Below, one piece after another: positions 18,270-26,491 of a stretch of 44,145 bases of DNA. The stretch spans positions 1 through 44,145 of the forward strand of contig JAUWBF010000023.1 of assembly GCA_030601755.1 (NCBI GenBank), in the 5' to 3' direction. Both the position numbers and the translations under genes were made by a program. The notes under the pieces are model-generated. The model was not told the DNA's origin, ran no database searches, and saw only the letters and a program-made list of their open reading frames with translations. The stretch is from Verrucomicrobiota bacterium. Its GTDB lineage: Bacteria; Verrucomicrobiota; Verrucomicrobiia; Opitutales; Opitutaceae. How positions within the stretch are numbered: the first letter of the stretch is position 1; each line of letters opens with the position of its first letter.

Positions 18270-19055
18270 ATGCCCACCGTCATTCACCCCACCGCCGTGG
18301 TCGAGCCGGGCGCCGAGCTCGGCGCCGACGTCGATATCGGCCCGTTCGCCTACGTCGGCCCGCGCGTGCGTCTCGGCGACCGCACGCGCCTGCACCACCA
18401 CGCCTCCGTCGAGGGCAACACCGTGCTCGGCGAGGCGTGTGAGGTTTTTGGATACGCCTGCATCGGCGGCAAGACCCAGGACCTGAAGTTCAAGGGCGGC
18501 GACCCGGGCGTGCGCATCGGCGCGCGCAACGTCTTCCGCGAATACTTCACCGTGCACGCCGCCACCGCCGCCGAGGGGTTCACCACGGTCGGTGACGACA
18601 ACACGTTCCTCGCCTACGGCCACATCGCGCACGACTGCGTGGTGGGCAACCGCATCGTGGCGAGCAACGCGGTCGGCCTGGCCGGCCATGTGATCGTCGA
18701 GGACGACGTGGTGCTCGGCGCCAACTGCGGCGTGCACCAGTTCTGCCGCATCGGCGCCTACGCGATGGTCAGCGCCTACGCCAAGGTCGTCCAGGACATC
18801 GTGCCGTTCTTCATCGCCGACGGTCAGCCCGCGATCATCCGCGCGCTCAACAAGGTCGGCCTCGAGCGCAAGGGCTTCACCCCCGAGCGCCTCGACCGCG
18901 TGAAGCAGATCTACCGCATCCTCTTCCGCGACGGCCTCAACCGCACGCAGGCCTTGGAAAAGCTCAAGGCCCACGAGCACGTCGCGAGCGAGGAGTTCCA
19001 GCGCATCCTGGCCTTCGCCGAGGTGAGCGAGCGCGGCATCGCCCCGGGCGCCTGA
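18270..19055 (+). CDS. lpxA: UDP-N-acetylglucosamine acyltransferase LpxA
   Basis: LpxA adds the first 3-hydroxyacyl chain to UDP-GlcNAc, the first step of lipid A synthesis. The 261-residue product shows left-handed beta-helix hexapeptide repeats from residue 4 to about 185, then a helical C-terminal domain. The catalytic histidine lies in YGHIAHDCVVGN (about His121). The GGKTQDLKFKGG loop is typical. It follows lpxC-fabZ, so three functions of early lipid A and acyl chain supply are in one transcript. Confidence 0.96.
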   Translation: MPTVIHPTAVVEPGAELGADVDIGPFAYVGPRVRLGDRTRLHHHASVEGNTVLGEACEVFGYACIGGKTQDLKFKGGDPGVRIGARNVFREYFTVHAATAAEGFTTVGDDNTFLAYGHIAHDCVVGNRIVASNAVGLAGHVIVEDDVVLGANCGVHQFCRIGAYAMVSAYAKVVQDIVPFFIADGQPAIIRALNKVGLERKGFTPERLDRVKQIYRILFRDGLNRTQALEKLKAHEHVASEEFQRILAFAEVSERGIAPGA

Positions 19056-19056
19056 A

Positions 19057-19164
19057 AAGGAGGGCGGACATTCCTGTCCGCCTCGTGCGCGCCCTGCGCC
19101 GCGCCGGACGCGCGGCATGGGTAACCGGTATCAAGCGGGGCGGACAGGAATGTCCGCCCTCCTT
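19057..19164. repeat. REP-like inverted repeat between lpxA and ispA
   Basis: A perfect 26-bp inverted repeat has arms at 19057-19082 and 19139-19164. Each arm is itself a hairpin (GGCGGAC, ATTCCT, GTCCGCC). This two-hairpin layout is the form of a REP doublet. The right arm touches the first base of the convergent gene's stop codon. Related arms lie at 28201 and 44078. Confidence 0.88.
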
Positions 19165-20072
19165 CAATTCCCCCGGCTCAGCATGGCGGCGAACAGCTCG
19201 CGCAGGAAGGTCGTGTCCCCGGGCAGGGCGTCGAGCGCGGCCCCGGCCTTGGCGGTCTGCTCCGCGGCGAGGCCGCGGGCCGTATCCAGTCCGTGGAGAC
19301 TGACGTAGGTGGTCTTGCCGCTGGCGGCGTCCTTGCCGGGAGTCTTGCCGAGGGTCGCGGCGTCGGCGGTGGCGTCGAGCACGTCGTCGACGATCTGAAA
19401 GGCGAGCCCGAGGTGGCGGCCGGCCGCGCGCAGGGTCGCGAGCGTCGCCTCGTCGGCGTCGCCGGTGAGGCCGCCCATGACCAGCGCGGCCTCGATCATG
19501 GCGGCGGTTTTGTTGAGGTGAATGAACTCCAGCTCGGCGGCGGTGGCGTCGGCCTTGCGCTCGCCGAGCAGGTCCTGCATCTGGCCGCCGATCAGGTGGT
19601 CGCCGGACGCGGTGTCGGCCAGCACGCGCAGGAGCTTCACCGCCAGCGCGGGACGGTCGCCGTAGTGGCGGGCGAGCAGGGCGAAGGCCTCGGTGAGCAG
19701 GGCGTCGCCGGCGAGCAGGGCGGTGGCCTCGTCGAATTGTTTGTGCAGGGTGGGGCGGCCGCGGCGCAGGTCGTCGTCGTCCATGCAGGGCAGGTCGTCG
19801 TGGACCAGCGAGTAGGTGTGCACGCACTCGAGGGCGACGGCCGCGGGCAACGGGTCGGCGGCGGTGGTGGCGGTGTCGGACGACGCGCAAAGCTCGTGGG
19901 CGGCGAGCAGGAGCACGGGGCGGATGCGCTTGCCGCCGGCCTGCAGGCTGTAGCGCGAGGCGTCGTAGATGCGGGCGGGGCCGGCGGGCGCGTCGGTCCG
20001 CGCCGGCACCAGCGCGTCGAGGGCGGGTTCGACGCGGGCAAGGTGTTGTTTTAATTTGGTTGAGAAGTCCAT
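19164..20072 (-). CDS. ispA: Short-chain polyprenyl diphosphate synthase (farnesyl/geranylgeranyl type)
   Basis: The enzyme extends dimethylallyl diphosphate with isopentenyl diphosphate to C15 or C20. The 302-residue product has the first Asp-rich motif DDLPCMDDDDLRRG (from Asp92), the second as QIVDDVLD, and the LQAGGKRIRP substrate loop. Length and motif spacing fit IspA. Chain length cannot be fixed from sequence alone. It runs against lpxA, separated only by a REP-like element. Confidence 0.9.
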   Translation of the reverse strand: MDFSTKLKQHLARVEPALDALVPARTDAPAGPARIYDASRYSLQAGGKRIRPVLLLAAHELCASSDTATTAADPLPAAVALECVHTYSLVHDDLPCMDDDDLRRGRPTLHKQFDEATALLAGDALLTEAFALLARHYGDRPALAVKLLRVLADTASGDHLIGGQMQDLLGERKADATAAELEFIHLNKTAAMIEAALVMGGLTGDADEATLATLRAAGRHLGLAFQIVDDVLDATADAATLGKTPGKDAASGKTTYVSLHGLDTARGLAAEQTAKAGAALDALPGDTTFLRELFAAMLSRGN

Positions 20073-20110
20073 CGACGCGGAAATACCTTCGGCTAAAACC
20101 GCCTGCTGTA

Positions 20111-20716
20111 ATGCCCACTCTGGAACACGTTTGTAAACGCCTCTTTTCCGATACGTCCTGGTTCATGAAGTGCATCGTCGGCGCGCTGCTGCTGGCGGTG
20201 CCGATCGCGCACTTTTTCGCGTTCGGCTACCTTTACGAATTGGCCGACCGCGCGCGTCGCGGCGAGGCGTTCGAACTGCCGGAGTGGGAGGACTGGAAGC
20301 GCCTGTTCGTGCACGGTGTGGCGGCGTTCTTCATCTTTCTCGTGTTGGGTCTGTTGCCGATCGCGCTGGCGTGGTTCCTCACGTTGCCGCTGCGCCTGCT
20401 GGCCTTCGGCGCGTTGGTCTATCTGCCCATGGTGCCGGCCGTGATGCTGGCGCTGCCGCTGACCGCCGCCGGCCTCTACCAGTATCAACGCCGCGAGGAG
20501 TATGCCGACGCATTTCGTCCTTGGGTGCTGCTCGCCATGCTCAAGGCGACCAAGGGCTACTTCTGGGTGCCGACGCTGGCGATGGTGGGCTTTCTCGGCG
20601 TGGGTTATCCGCTGATGACCTTCACACTGTTCGTCGGCTTCGCGGCGAGCTGGACCTTCTACATCGCCTTTTTCCGCCATATCGAGCAATCCCGTCGTCA
20701 ACCCAACCGCGTCTGA
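20111..20716 (+). CDS. DUF4013-type membrane protein
   Basis: The 201-residue product has four strongly hydrophobic segments (about residues 20-42, 65-90, 92-125 and 155-185). It carries the pattern SWFMKCIVGALLLAVPI, then YLYELADRARRGE and LPEWEDWKRLF, seen in DUF4013 proteins. Function is unknown. Twelve bases separate it from the next gene. The start at 20111 is the first ATG and has no Shine-Dalgarno motif. Confidence 0.75.
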   Translation: MPTLEHVCKRLFSDTSWFMKCIVGALLLAVPIAHFFAFGYLYELADRARRGEAFELPEWEDWKRLFVHGVAAFFIFLVLGLLPIALAWFLTLPLRLLAFGALVYLPMVPAVMLALPLTAAGLYQYQRREEYADAFRPWVLLAMLKATKGYFWVPTLAMVGFLGVGYPLMTFTLFVGFAASWTFYIAFFRHIEQSRRQPNRV

Positions 20717-20728
20717 TCGTTCATCGCC

Positions 20729-21394
20729 ATGTTCTCCTCCAAAGACACTCCCCACGATCCCGGCCTGTTTGAAGTCACCCTCGGCGTGCTGCTGAGCCTG
20801 TCGCTGGGCGCGTTGCTGGCCTGCGTGTTCCTCGTCTCGCGTCCGGTCGAGACGGTGCGCGAGATGCCCAAGGAGCCCGCGGCGGGCGTGATTTACCACG
20901 TGCCGGGTTCGAACAACTCGGCCTCCGGACGGCTGTGGCAAAGCAAGCGCCAGCAATTCGTCGACCAACGCGCGGGCGAGGTCGTCTTTATCGAGGACGA
21001 GCTCAACAACTGGGCGAGCGCGGCGATGAAGGAAGCGCCGGGCATGGGCGAGGAGTCGTCGCTGCCGGTGATCAAGGTCTCGACACCGAACTTCCGCATT
21101 GCTGACGGCCTTCTCCAGATCGCCTTTGACGGAAACCTCAAGGTCTATGGCACCGAGAACAAGGCGATCGTCCGCATCCGCGGCGACGTGCAGCCGACCG
21201 GTGACGGTTTCCGTTTCGTGCCGTCCGAGGTCTGGGTCGGCGGGCTGGAGGCGTCCAAGATCCCCGGACTCGGCAATTTCGTCGCCAACCGCCTTTTGTC
21301 CTCGCTGGTGTTTCCGGAGGAACTGACCGCGGCGTGGGATTCCCTGGCCGGCGCCAAGGTCGAGGGGCGTCAGCTCGTGCTGCGCATGCCGTGA
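20729..21394 (+). CDS. Membrane-anchored protein of unknown function
   Basis: The 221-residue product has one hydrophobic anchor (about residues 14-37, LFEVTLGVLLSLSLGALLAC), followed by a periplasmic part with no motif I recognise. Segments such as VEFxxDELNNW-like VFIEDELNNWASAAMK and RLLSSLVFPEELTAAW suggest a lipid- or ligand-binding beta fold, but this is only a guess. It lies between a DUF4013 protein and a secreted protein, and its TGA overlaps the next ATG (TGATG), so the three probably work together in the envelope. Confidence 0.7.
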   Translation: MFSSKDTPHDPGLFEVTLGVLLSLSLGALLACVFLVSRPVETVREMPKEPAAGVIYHVPGSNNSASGRLWQSKRQQFVDQRAGEVVFIEDELNNWASAAMKEAPGMGEESSLPVIKVSTPNFRIADGLLQIAFDGNLKVYGTENKAIVRIRGDVQPTGDGFRFVPSEVWVGGLEASKIPGLGNFVANRLLSSLVFPEELTAAWDSLAGAKVEGRQLVLRMP

Positions 21395-22644
21395 TGCGGG
21401 CCGGCCGCAGGCTTGGTTGGCTCGCGGCTGTGGCGCTGGGCCTTTGGTCGTTCTGTGTGGCTGGCGCCGCGGAAGAACCCGTGACGTCGGACGCACAGGC
21501 ATCGACGGCGACCGGAGTGGTCGCGCCCACGCAGACGGACTCGCCCCTGCCGGCGGTGCTCTTCGCCGGTTCGCGCGGACGGTTTGAGGTCATCACCGTC
21601 ACGCCTGCGCTGGGTCCGATCGCCGTCGAGATGACCGAGTCGGTCTGGACGCATTTGTCGGACGTGTTGGGGCTGCCGCGGTCGGGTTTTGTCACGCCGA
21701 TCACGGTGCGTTTGGTGCCGGAGTCGCTTTGGCGGGGGGACGACCCGCACCGCGTGTGGGTGGAGGCGGCGGGGTTGGTGACGCTGGCGGTGCGCATCGA
21801 TGACACCATCGAGGCTCGCGAGTTGGTGCCTGCGTTGGTGCGCGCGCTGTTGATCAAGCGCGGCGCGACCAACGTCGGTCCGGCTTACCGCGAGGAGGTT
21901 CCGCTCTGGCTGGAGCTGGCGTGCACGCGATGGGTGCTGGCGCGCTTGCAACCGTCCTTGCACGACCAATGGCGGCAGGAGTCGTTGGACGTCCGCCCGC
22001 CGCCGCTGTTGGCCTTGTTGGCGTGGCGCGCGGACCGGCCGCGTCCGCCGACCGTCGACCTCGCCGCCTACGGTGCGTTGCAATGGTTGCACGGACTCGG
22101 TCGCGACAACGGGCAATGGGCGGAGTTTTTACGCCTGCTGTTTGCCGGCCAGCCGCCGACCCGATCCTTGGGCGTGCTCAAGGCCGCCGGCTGGACGTCG
22201 CTGGCCGACGTCGAACTCGACTGGGAGGTCGCGTTTGAGGAGCTGAGTTCGCGCAATCCGCTGCCGCTGCTGTCCATCCGCGAATCGCGCGACCTGCTCC
22301 GGCGTTGGAGCCGCGTGGTGTTGCACGACACGCGCGAGAAGACCGACGTGTTGGTCGCGCCGGCGGACCTCTGGGCGGCGCGTGACGTCCGCGCGGTGCG
22401 TGCGTTGGCGGCCGGACGCACCGGCGAGATCGAGCTGCGGCTGGGCACGATGCATCCGTTCTACCGCAACGCGGCCAACTCGCTAGGACGCTATTTTTTG
22501 CTCCTGCGCGACGGACGTCCCCCGCGCGAACTGGAGGAGGCCTGGGCTTTGTTCGAGTCCGATCTGAGCGACGCCGAGGAGCTGCGCGAGGACAGCGCGC
22601 GCATGCTCGACCGTGCTCAGGCGCTGCGCGACGAGCGGCGCTGA
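21394..22644 (+). CDS. Secreted protein of unknown function
   Basis: The 416-residue product starts with a signal peptide (RLGWLAAVALGLWSFCVAGA, cleavage expected near AGA-AEE). The rest is rich in Arg, Leu and Trp. The region around ARELVPALVRALLIKRG and PLWLELACTRWVLARL looks like the helical scaffold of peptidase-like proteins, but no HExxH zinc motif is present. Translation is probably coupled to the previous gene through a one-base overlap. Its last 28 bases overlap the end of the convergent DUF1275 gene. Confidence 0.7.
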   Translation: MRAGRRLGWLAAVALGLWSFCVAGAAEEPVTSDAQASTATGVVAPTQTDSPLPAVLFAGSRGRFEVITVTPALGPIAVEMTESVWTHLSDVLGLPRSGFVTPITVRLVPESLWRGDDPHRVWVEAAGLVTLAVRIDDTIEARELVPALVRALLIKRGATNVGPAYREEVPLWLELACTRWVLARLQPSLHDQWRQESLDVRPPPLLALLAWRADRPRPPTVDLAAYGALQWLHGLGRDNGQWAEFLRLLFAGQPPTRSLGVLKAAGWTSLADVELDWEVAFEELSSRNPLPLLSIRESRDLLRRWSRVVLHDTREKTDVLVAPADLWAARDVRAVRALAAGRTGEIELRLGTMHPFYRNAANSLGRYFLLLRDGRPPRELEEAWALFESDLSDAEELREDSARMLDRAQALRDERR

Positions 22645-23336
22645 GTCTGTTTCCAGACAAAGTAGGCCAGCCCGGCGGCGCCCGTGATCGCGGCCGGGAT
22701 AAAGAGCGTGTCGTAGCTCCACGAAGCGAAACCCAACGCGCCGAGCACGCCGCCGCAGATAAAGCCCGCCAGCAGCACCGCGTGCAGCCGGAGCTTGGGC
22801 AACTCGCCGCGCATGCCGCGCAGCCAGTGCGCGCAGGACAGCCCGAGGTCCGTCACGATGCCGGTCATGTGCGTCGTGCGGATGACGGCCCCCGCCCAGC
22901 TCGTGGCGAGGCCGTTTTGCAACCCGCAGGCCATCGACGCCAGTTGTTCGCCGCCTTGGTGGCCGTTGCGCAGCATCAGCGCGCCGCCGGAAAGCAGCGC
23001 CGACTCCAGCATCAGGGCCACGCCGTAGCGCCGGCCGATTTTCAACGAGCTTTGCCGCGTGATGAGTCCGCTGAGCAGACAGCCGAGAAAAAACGCGCCG
23101 ATGATGCCGAGCGCGTCCAGCGTCTGTGACCAGGCATGCTCCGACAGGCGCAGGCTCAGTTGGGTCACCGTGCCGGTCAGATGGGTCAGCGCCTGGTGTT
23201 GCACGCCTAGGAAACCCACGGCGTTGACGCCGCCCGCGAGCAGTGTCAGCACAAACCCGGCGAGCAGCACCTGCCGGGTGACCGGCGTATGCAAAGTTTG
23301 GTGACGGACGGGTTCAGAGGTCGCGGCGGCGTGCAT
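22617..23336 (-). CDS. YoaK-type DUF1275 membrane protein
   Basis: The 239-residue product has about six membrane segments and the DUF1275 pattern: LLAGGVNAVGFLGV, LTHLTGTVTQLSL, and AVIRTTHMTGIVTDLGL. The family is widespread, with no firm function. I take the start MHAAATSEP at 23336; a GTG at 23378 would add 14 residues and lies only four bases from the upstream stop. It follows the creatininase-like gene and overlaps the convergent secreted-protein gene by 28 bases. Confidence 0.82.
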   Translation of the reverse strand: MHAAATSEPVRHQTLHTPVTRQVLLAGFVLTLLAGGVNAVGFLGVQHQALTHLTGTVTQLSLRLSEHAWSQTLDALGIIGAFFLGCLLSGLITRQSSLKIGRRYGVALMLESALLSGGALMLRNGHQGGEQLASMACGLQNGLATSWAGAVIRTTHMTGIVTDLGLSCAHWLRGMRGELPKLRLHAVLLAGFICGGVLGALGFASWSYDTLFIPAAITGAAGLAYFVWKQTQRRSSRSA

Positions 23337-23381
23337 GACGGTAATGTTTGCTTCCTGGTCAGGCAAGAACCCTGCCACGAA

Positions 23382-24896
23382 TCAGCCCAACATCCCCCGG
23401 ATGCGTGCGGCCAGCGCCGCGGCGCTTTCGTCGAGCCAGCGTTGTCCCTGTTCGCGGGTGGCCTTGGTCGCGTCGCCCATCACGCCGCTCGCCGACAGCT
23501 CCGAGGTCGTCCAGGCCCGCGTGATCGCGCCGCGCTCGGGGCGCAGCTCGCCGGCATCGTCGAGCCGCGCGGGGAACTCGCGCACCGCCCGTGTCATGTC
23601 CACCAGCCCCGGGGCCAGCGCGAGCATCAGCGCGGTCTCCCAGTGGCCGGCGTGGAAACCGAAGGCCGCCTCCTGCGGCTCCAGTTCGGGGCGGTAGCCG
23701 GATTCCAACCGCCCGACGCGCAGGCCCGGATGCTCCGCCTGCAACTCGCGCACGGTGTGGCTGAGCACGGCGCTGTTGCCGCCATGGGTGTTCCAGAAGG
23801 CCACGGTCGAAAAGCCCAGCGCGCGCAACTGCGCCACCTGGGCCTTCAGCAAGGTTCGCAACGTGCGCGACGAGATCGACAGCGTGCCCGCGAAGTCGCG
23901 GTGCTCGATGCTCTTGCCAACGAGGATCGTCGGAGCCACCCGCACCGGCGCGTTGGTGTCCAGCCTCGCCAGCGCCGCCGCCAGCAAACCTTCGCCGAGC
24001 ATCGCGTCGACGCCGACCGGCAGGTGCGGACCGTGCTGTTCGATCGCCGACACCGGCACGATGGCGATGGCGTTGGCTGGCAGATGGAGCCCGGCCAGCG
24101 CGGCGGGCGTCAGGCTGGTCAGCTGTCTCGTGCCGAACGGCCGCCAAACCGCGCCTCCCGCCGTCGCCGACTCCGCAGAAATCGTCAGTCCCGCGGCCTC
24201 GCCGAGCAGCCGCGCGCACCGCGCACTCGCGGATGACAGCCAAGCATCGGGTTCAAATCCCGACGGCAACGCCGTCGCGTCCACCGGCGTCGGTCGCAAA
24301 AAACATCCCGGACGAAAATCAACGTCGCGCACCTCGCCCGGACCGCATGGCTCCGGCTGCGCGCCTAGCAGCCGCGCCGCCACCGCCTGCGTCTTCGCCC
24401 GCTCGGCCATCGGTGCGGCTGGGTGCAGCGCGAGTCCGATGTCGCCGAGGTGTAGTTTAAAAACCTCGAGGCCGGTCTCCACGTGCAGGTCGAGTGCCGC
24501 GGCGTCGGTCCATTCGCGTTGCCACGGGTTCGTGGTCACGAGCACGAGCTTTGCAACCCCCGCGCGTCGCACGCCGTCGGTCACCTCGCGCAGCCAGTCG
24601 AGCGCCGTGTCCGCGTCGAGGCCGAAGAACTGCGAAGGGTAGGGGGCCGGGGCAAAACGCAGCGGCGGCAACACCACCGGCGCGCCACCCGCGTCCCGCA
24701 ACGCCGCGCAGGCCCGCCGCAGCAGCTCCGCGCCGACGACCTCCTCGGCGTCCGCGGCCAGGCCCAGTCCATGGTCCCCGCAGCCATAGATTGGCAAGAC
24801 CGCCAGCCGCCCGGCCTCGCCGCGCGCGAACGCGCCGGTCGGGAGTCGCGTCCAGTCGGACGCCGGGTCGGTGTTGGCCAGCCACGGGGAATCCAT
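23382..24896 (-). CDS. Tandem creatininase-family protein with a degenerate N-terminal domain
   Basis: The family comprises metal-dependent amidohydrolases such as creatininase. The 504-residue product is about twice the family length. The C-terminal half (from about residue 260) is complete, with SAIEQHGPHLPVGVD (Glu286, His288, Asp297), WNTHGGN (His371) and FHAGHWETALM. The N-terminal half repeats the fold with the first motif changed to LPIYGCGDHGLGLAADA and the second to VTTNPWQREW, so most metal ligands are lost. The N-half may be structural. The substrate is unknown. Start MDSPWLANTDP at 24896; the photolyase gene is divergent, 99 bases away. Confidence 0.85.
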   Translation of the reverse strand: MDSPWLANTDPASDWTRLPTGAFARGEAGRLAVLPIYGCGDHGLGLAADAEEVVGAELLRRACAALRDAGGAPVVLPPLRFAPAPYPSQFFGLDADTALDWLREVTDGVRRAGVAKLVLVTTNPWQREWTDAAALDLHVETGLEVFKLHLGDIGLALHPAAPMAERAKTQAVAARLLGAQPEPCGPGEVRDVDFRPGCFLRPTPVDATALPSGFEPDAWLSSASARCARLLGEAAGLTISAESATAGGAVWRPFGTRQLTSLTPAALAGLHLPANAIAIVPVSAIEQHGPHLPVGVDAMLGEGLLAAALARLDTNAPVRVAPTILVGKSIEHRDFAGTLSISSRTLRTLLKAQVAQLRALGFSTVAFWNTHGGNSAVLSHTVRELQAEHPGLRVGRLESGYRPELEPQEAAFGFHAGHWETALMLALAPGLVDMTRAVREFPARLDDAGELRPERGAITRAWTTSELSASGVMGDATKATREQGQRWLDESAAALAARIRGMLG

Positions 24897-24995
24897 GAGC
24901 CCGTCACTCAAACACCGGTCCCCATGGTCGCGCGAGGCAATTTCCGCGCGCCTCGTTTGCAAATCTCCCGCGCCCTCCTTTGCTGGGCGCACCGC

Positions 24996-26453
24996 ATGAG
25001 TTCCGCGCCCACCCTCGTCTGGTTTCGTCAAGATCTTCGCCTCGCCGACAATCCCGCGCTCAAGGCCGCCGTCGACCGCGGCCGGCCCGTTGTGCCGGTC
25101 TACATTCACGACGACGACGGCGAAGGCGACTGGCCGGCCGGCGGCGCCACCCGCTGGTGGCTGCACCATTCTCTGAAGTCCCTCGACGCCGACCTGCGCA
25201 AACTCGGCTCGCGGCTCGTCATTGCCACCGGCGAGTCCGGCACCGAGCTGACCCGCCTCCTGAGCGCGACCGGAGCCGACGCCGTGTATTGGAATCGTCG
25301 TTACGAGCCCGCGATCATCACTCGCGACAAGGCCATCAAGTCCGCCCTGCAGGCCGACGGCTTCGAGGCCAAGAGCTTCAATTCCGCGCTGCTCTTCGAA
25401 CCGCACACGGTGCAGAACAAGCAGGGCAACCCGTTCCAGGTTTTCACGCCGTTCTGGAAACACTGCCTCACGTTGCCCGTCGCCGAGCCGACCCCCGCGC
25501 CGAAGAACGCGCTGCCCGCTCCCTCGGACTGGCCCGCGTCGGTCGAACTCGATTCGCTCAAGTTCCTGCCGACCATCCCGTGGGACCGCGACTTCTACGA
25601 TGCGTGGCAACCCGGCGAGGCCGGCGCGCTGGCGCGGCTCAAGGAGTTCGCCCGCGAGGCCATGGCGGACTACGCCGACGAGCGGAACCTGCCCGCCAAA
25701 CCCGGCACGTCGCGCCTCTCGCCGCACCTGCATTTTGGCGAGGTTGGTCCGCGCCAGATCTGGGCCGCGGTGAAGTCCGTCGGCGCCTCCGCCGGCACCT
25801 TTCCGCCCAGCAACGGCGCGCGCGTCTTCCTCAGCGAGGTCGGCTGGCGCGAGTTTGCGCACCACCTGCTGTTTCACTTCCCCAAGACCCCGACCGAGCC
25901 GCTGCGCGACACCTTCGCCGACTTCCCCTGGGCCGACGACCCGGGAGGCGCACGCCTGCGCGCCTGGCAACGCGGCCAGACCGGCTACCCGATCGTCGAC
26001 GCCGGCATGCGCGAACTCTGGGCCACCGGCTGGATGCACAACCGCGTGCGCATGAACGTCGGCTCCTTCCTCGTGAAACACCTGCGGCTCAACTGGACCC
26101 ATGGCGCCGCCTGGTTCTGGGATACGCTGGTCGACGCCGACCTCGCGCAAAACACCCTCGGCTGGCAATGGACCGCCGGCTGCGGCGCCGACGCCGCGCC
26201 GTATTTCCGCGTATTCAATCCGATGTTACAGGGCGCCAAGTTCGATCCCGACGGCGACTACGTGCGCCGCTGGGTGCCCGAGCTCGCCAAGCTGCCCGCC
26301 GAACACATCCAGGTCCCCTGGGAAGCGCCCGCCGAGGTGCTCGAGCGGGCCGGCGTGAAGCTCGGTGAAACTTATCCCAAGCCGATCGTCGACCATGCCA
26401 AGGCCCGCGAGGCCGCGCTCGCCGCGTTCAAGCAGGTCGGCAAGGACGGCTGA
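24996..26453 (+). CDS. phrB: CPD photolyase (class I)
   Basis: The enzyme splits cyclobutane pyrimidine dimers using blue light, with FAD plus an antenna. The 485-residue product has the N-terminal antenna domain (LVWFRQDLRLADNPAL, VYIHDDDGEGDW) and the FAD domain with GTSRLSPHLHFGEV, TGYPIVDAGMRELWATGWMHNRVRM and the C-terminal WQWTAGCGADAAPYFRVFNP. These are standard CPD photolyase motifs. It is first in a light-repair cluster, with the iron-sulphur photolyase 38 bases downstream. Confidence 0.93.
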   Translation: MSSAPTLVWFRQDLRLADNPALKAAVDRGRPVVPVYIHDDDGEGDWPAGGATRWWLHHSLKSLDADLRKLGSRLVIATGESGTELTRLLSATGADAVYWNRRYEPAIITRDKAIKSALQADGFEAKSFNSALLFEPHTVQNKQGNPFQVFTPFWKHCLTLPVAEPTPAPKNALPAPSDWPASVELDSLKFLPTIPWDRDFYDAWQPGEAGALARLKEFAREAMADYADERNLPAKPGTSRLSPHLHFGEVGPRQIWAAVKSVGASAGTFPPSNGARVFLSEVGWREFAHHLLFHFPKTPTEPLRDTFADFPWADDPGGARLRAWQRGQTGYPIVDAGMRELWATGWMHNRVRMNVGSFLVKHLRLNWTHGAAWFWDTLVDADLAQNTLGWQWTAGCGADAAPYFRVFNPMLQGAKFDPDGDYVRRWVPELAKLPAEHIQVPWEAPAEVLERAGVKLGETYPKPIVDHAKAREAALAAFKQVGKDG

Positions 26454-26491
26454 CGTTCCCGCCCTTCGTTTCACGCCGCCTCCACTCCGCC

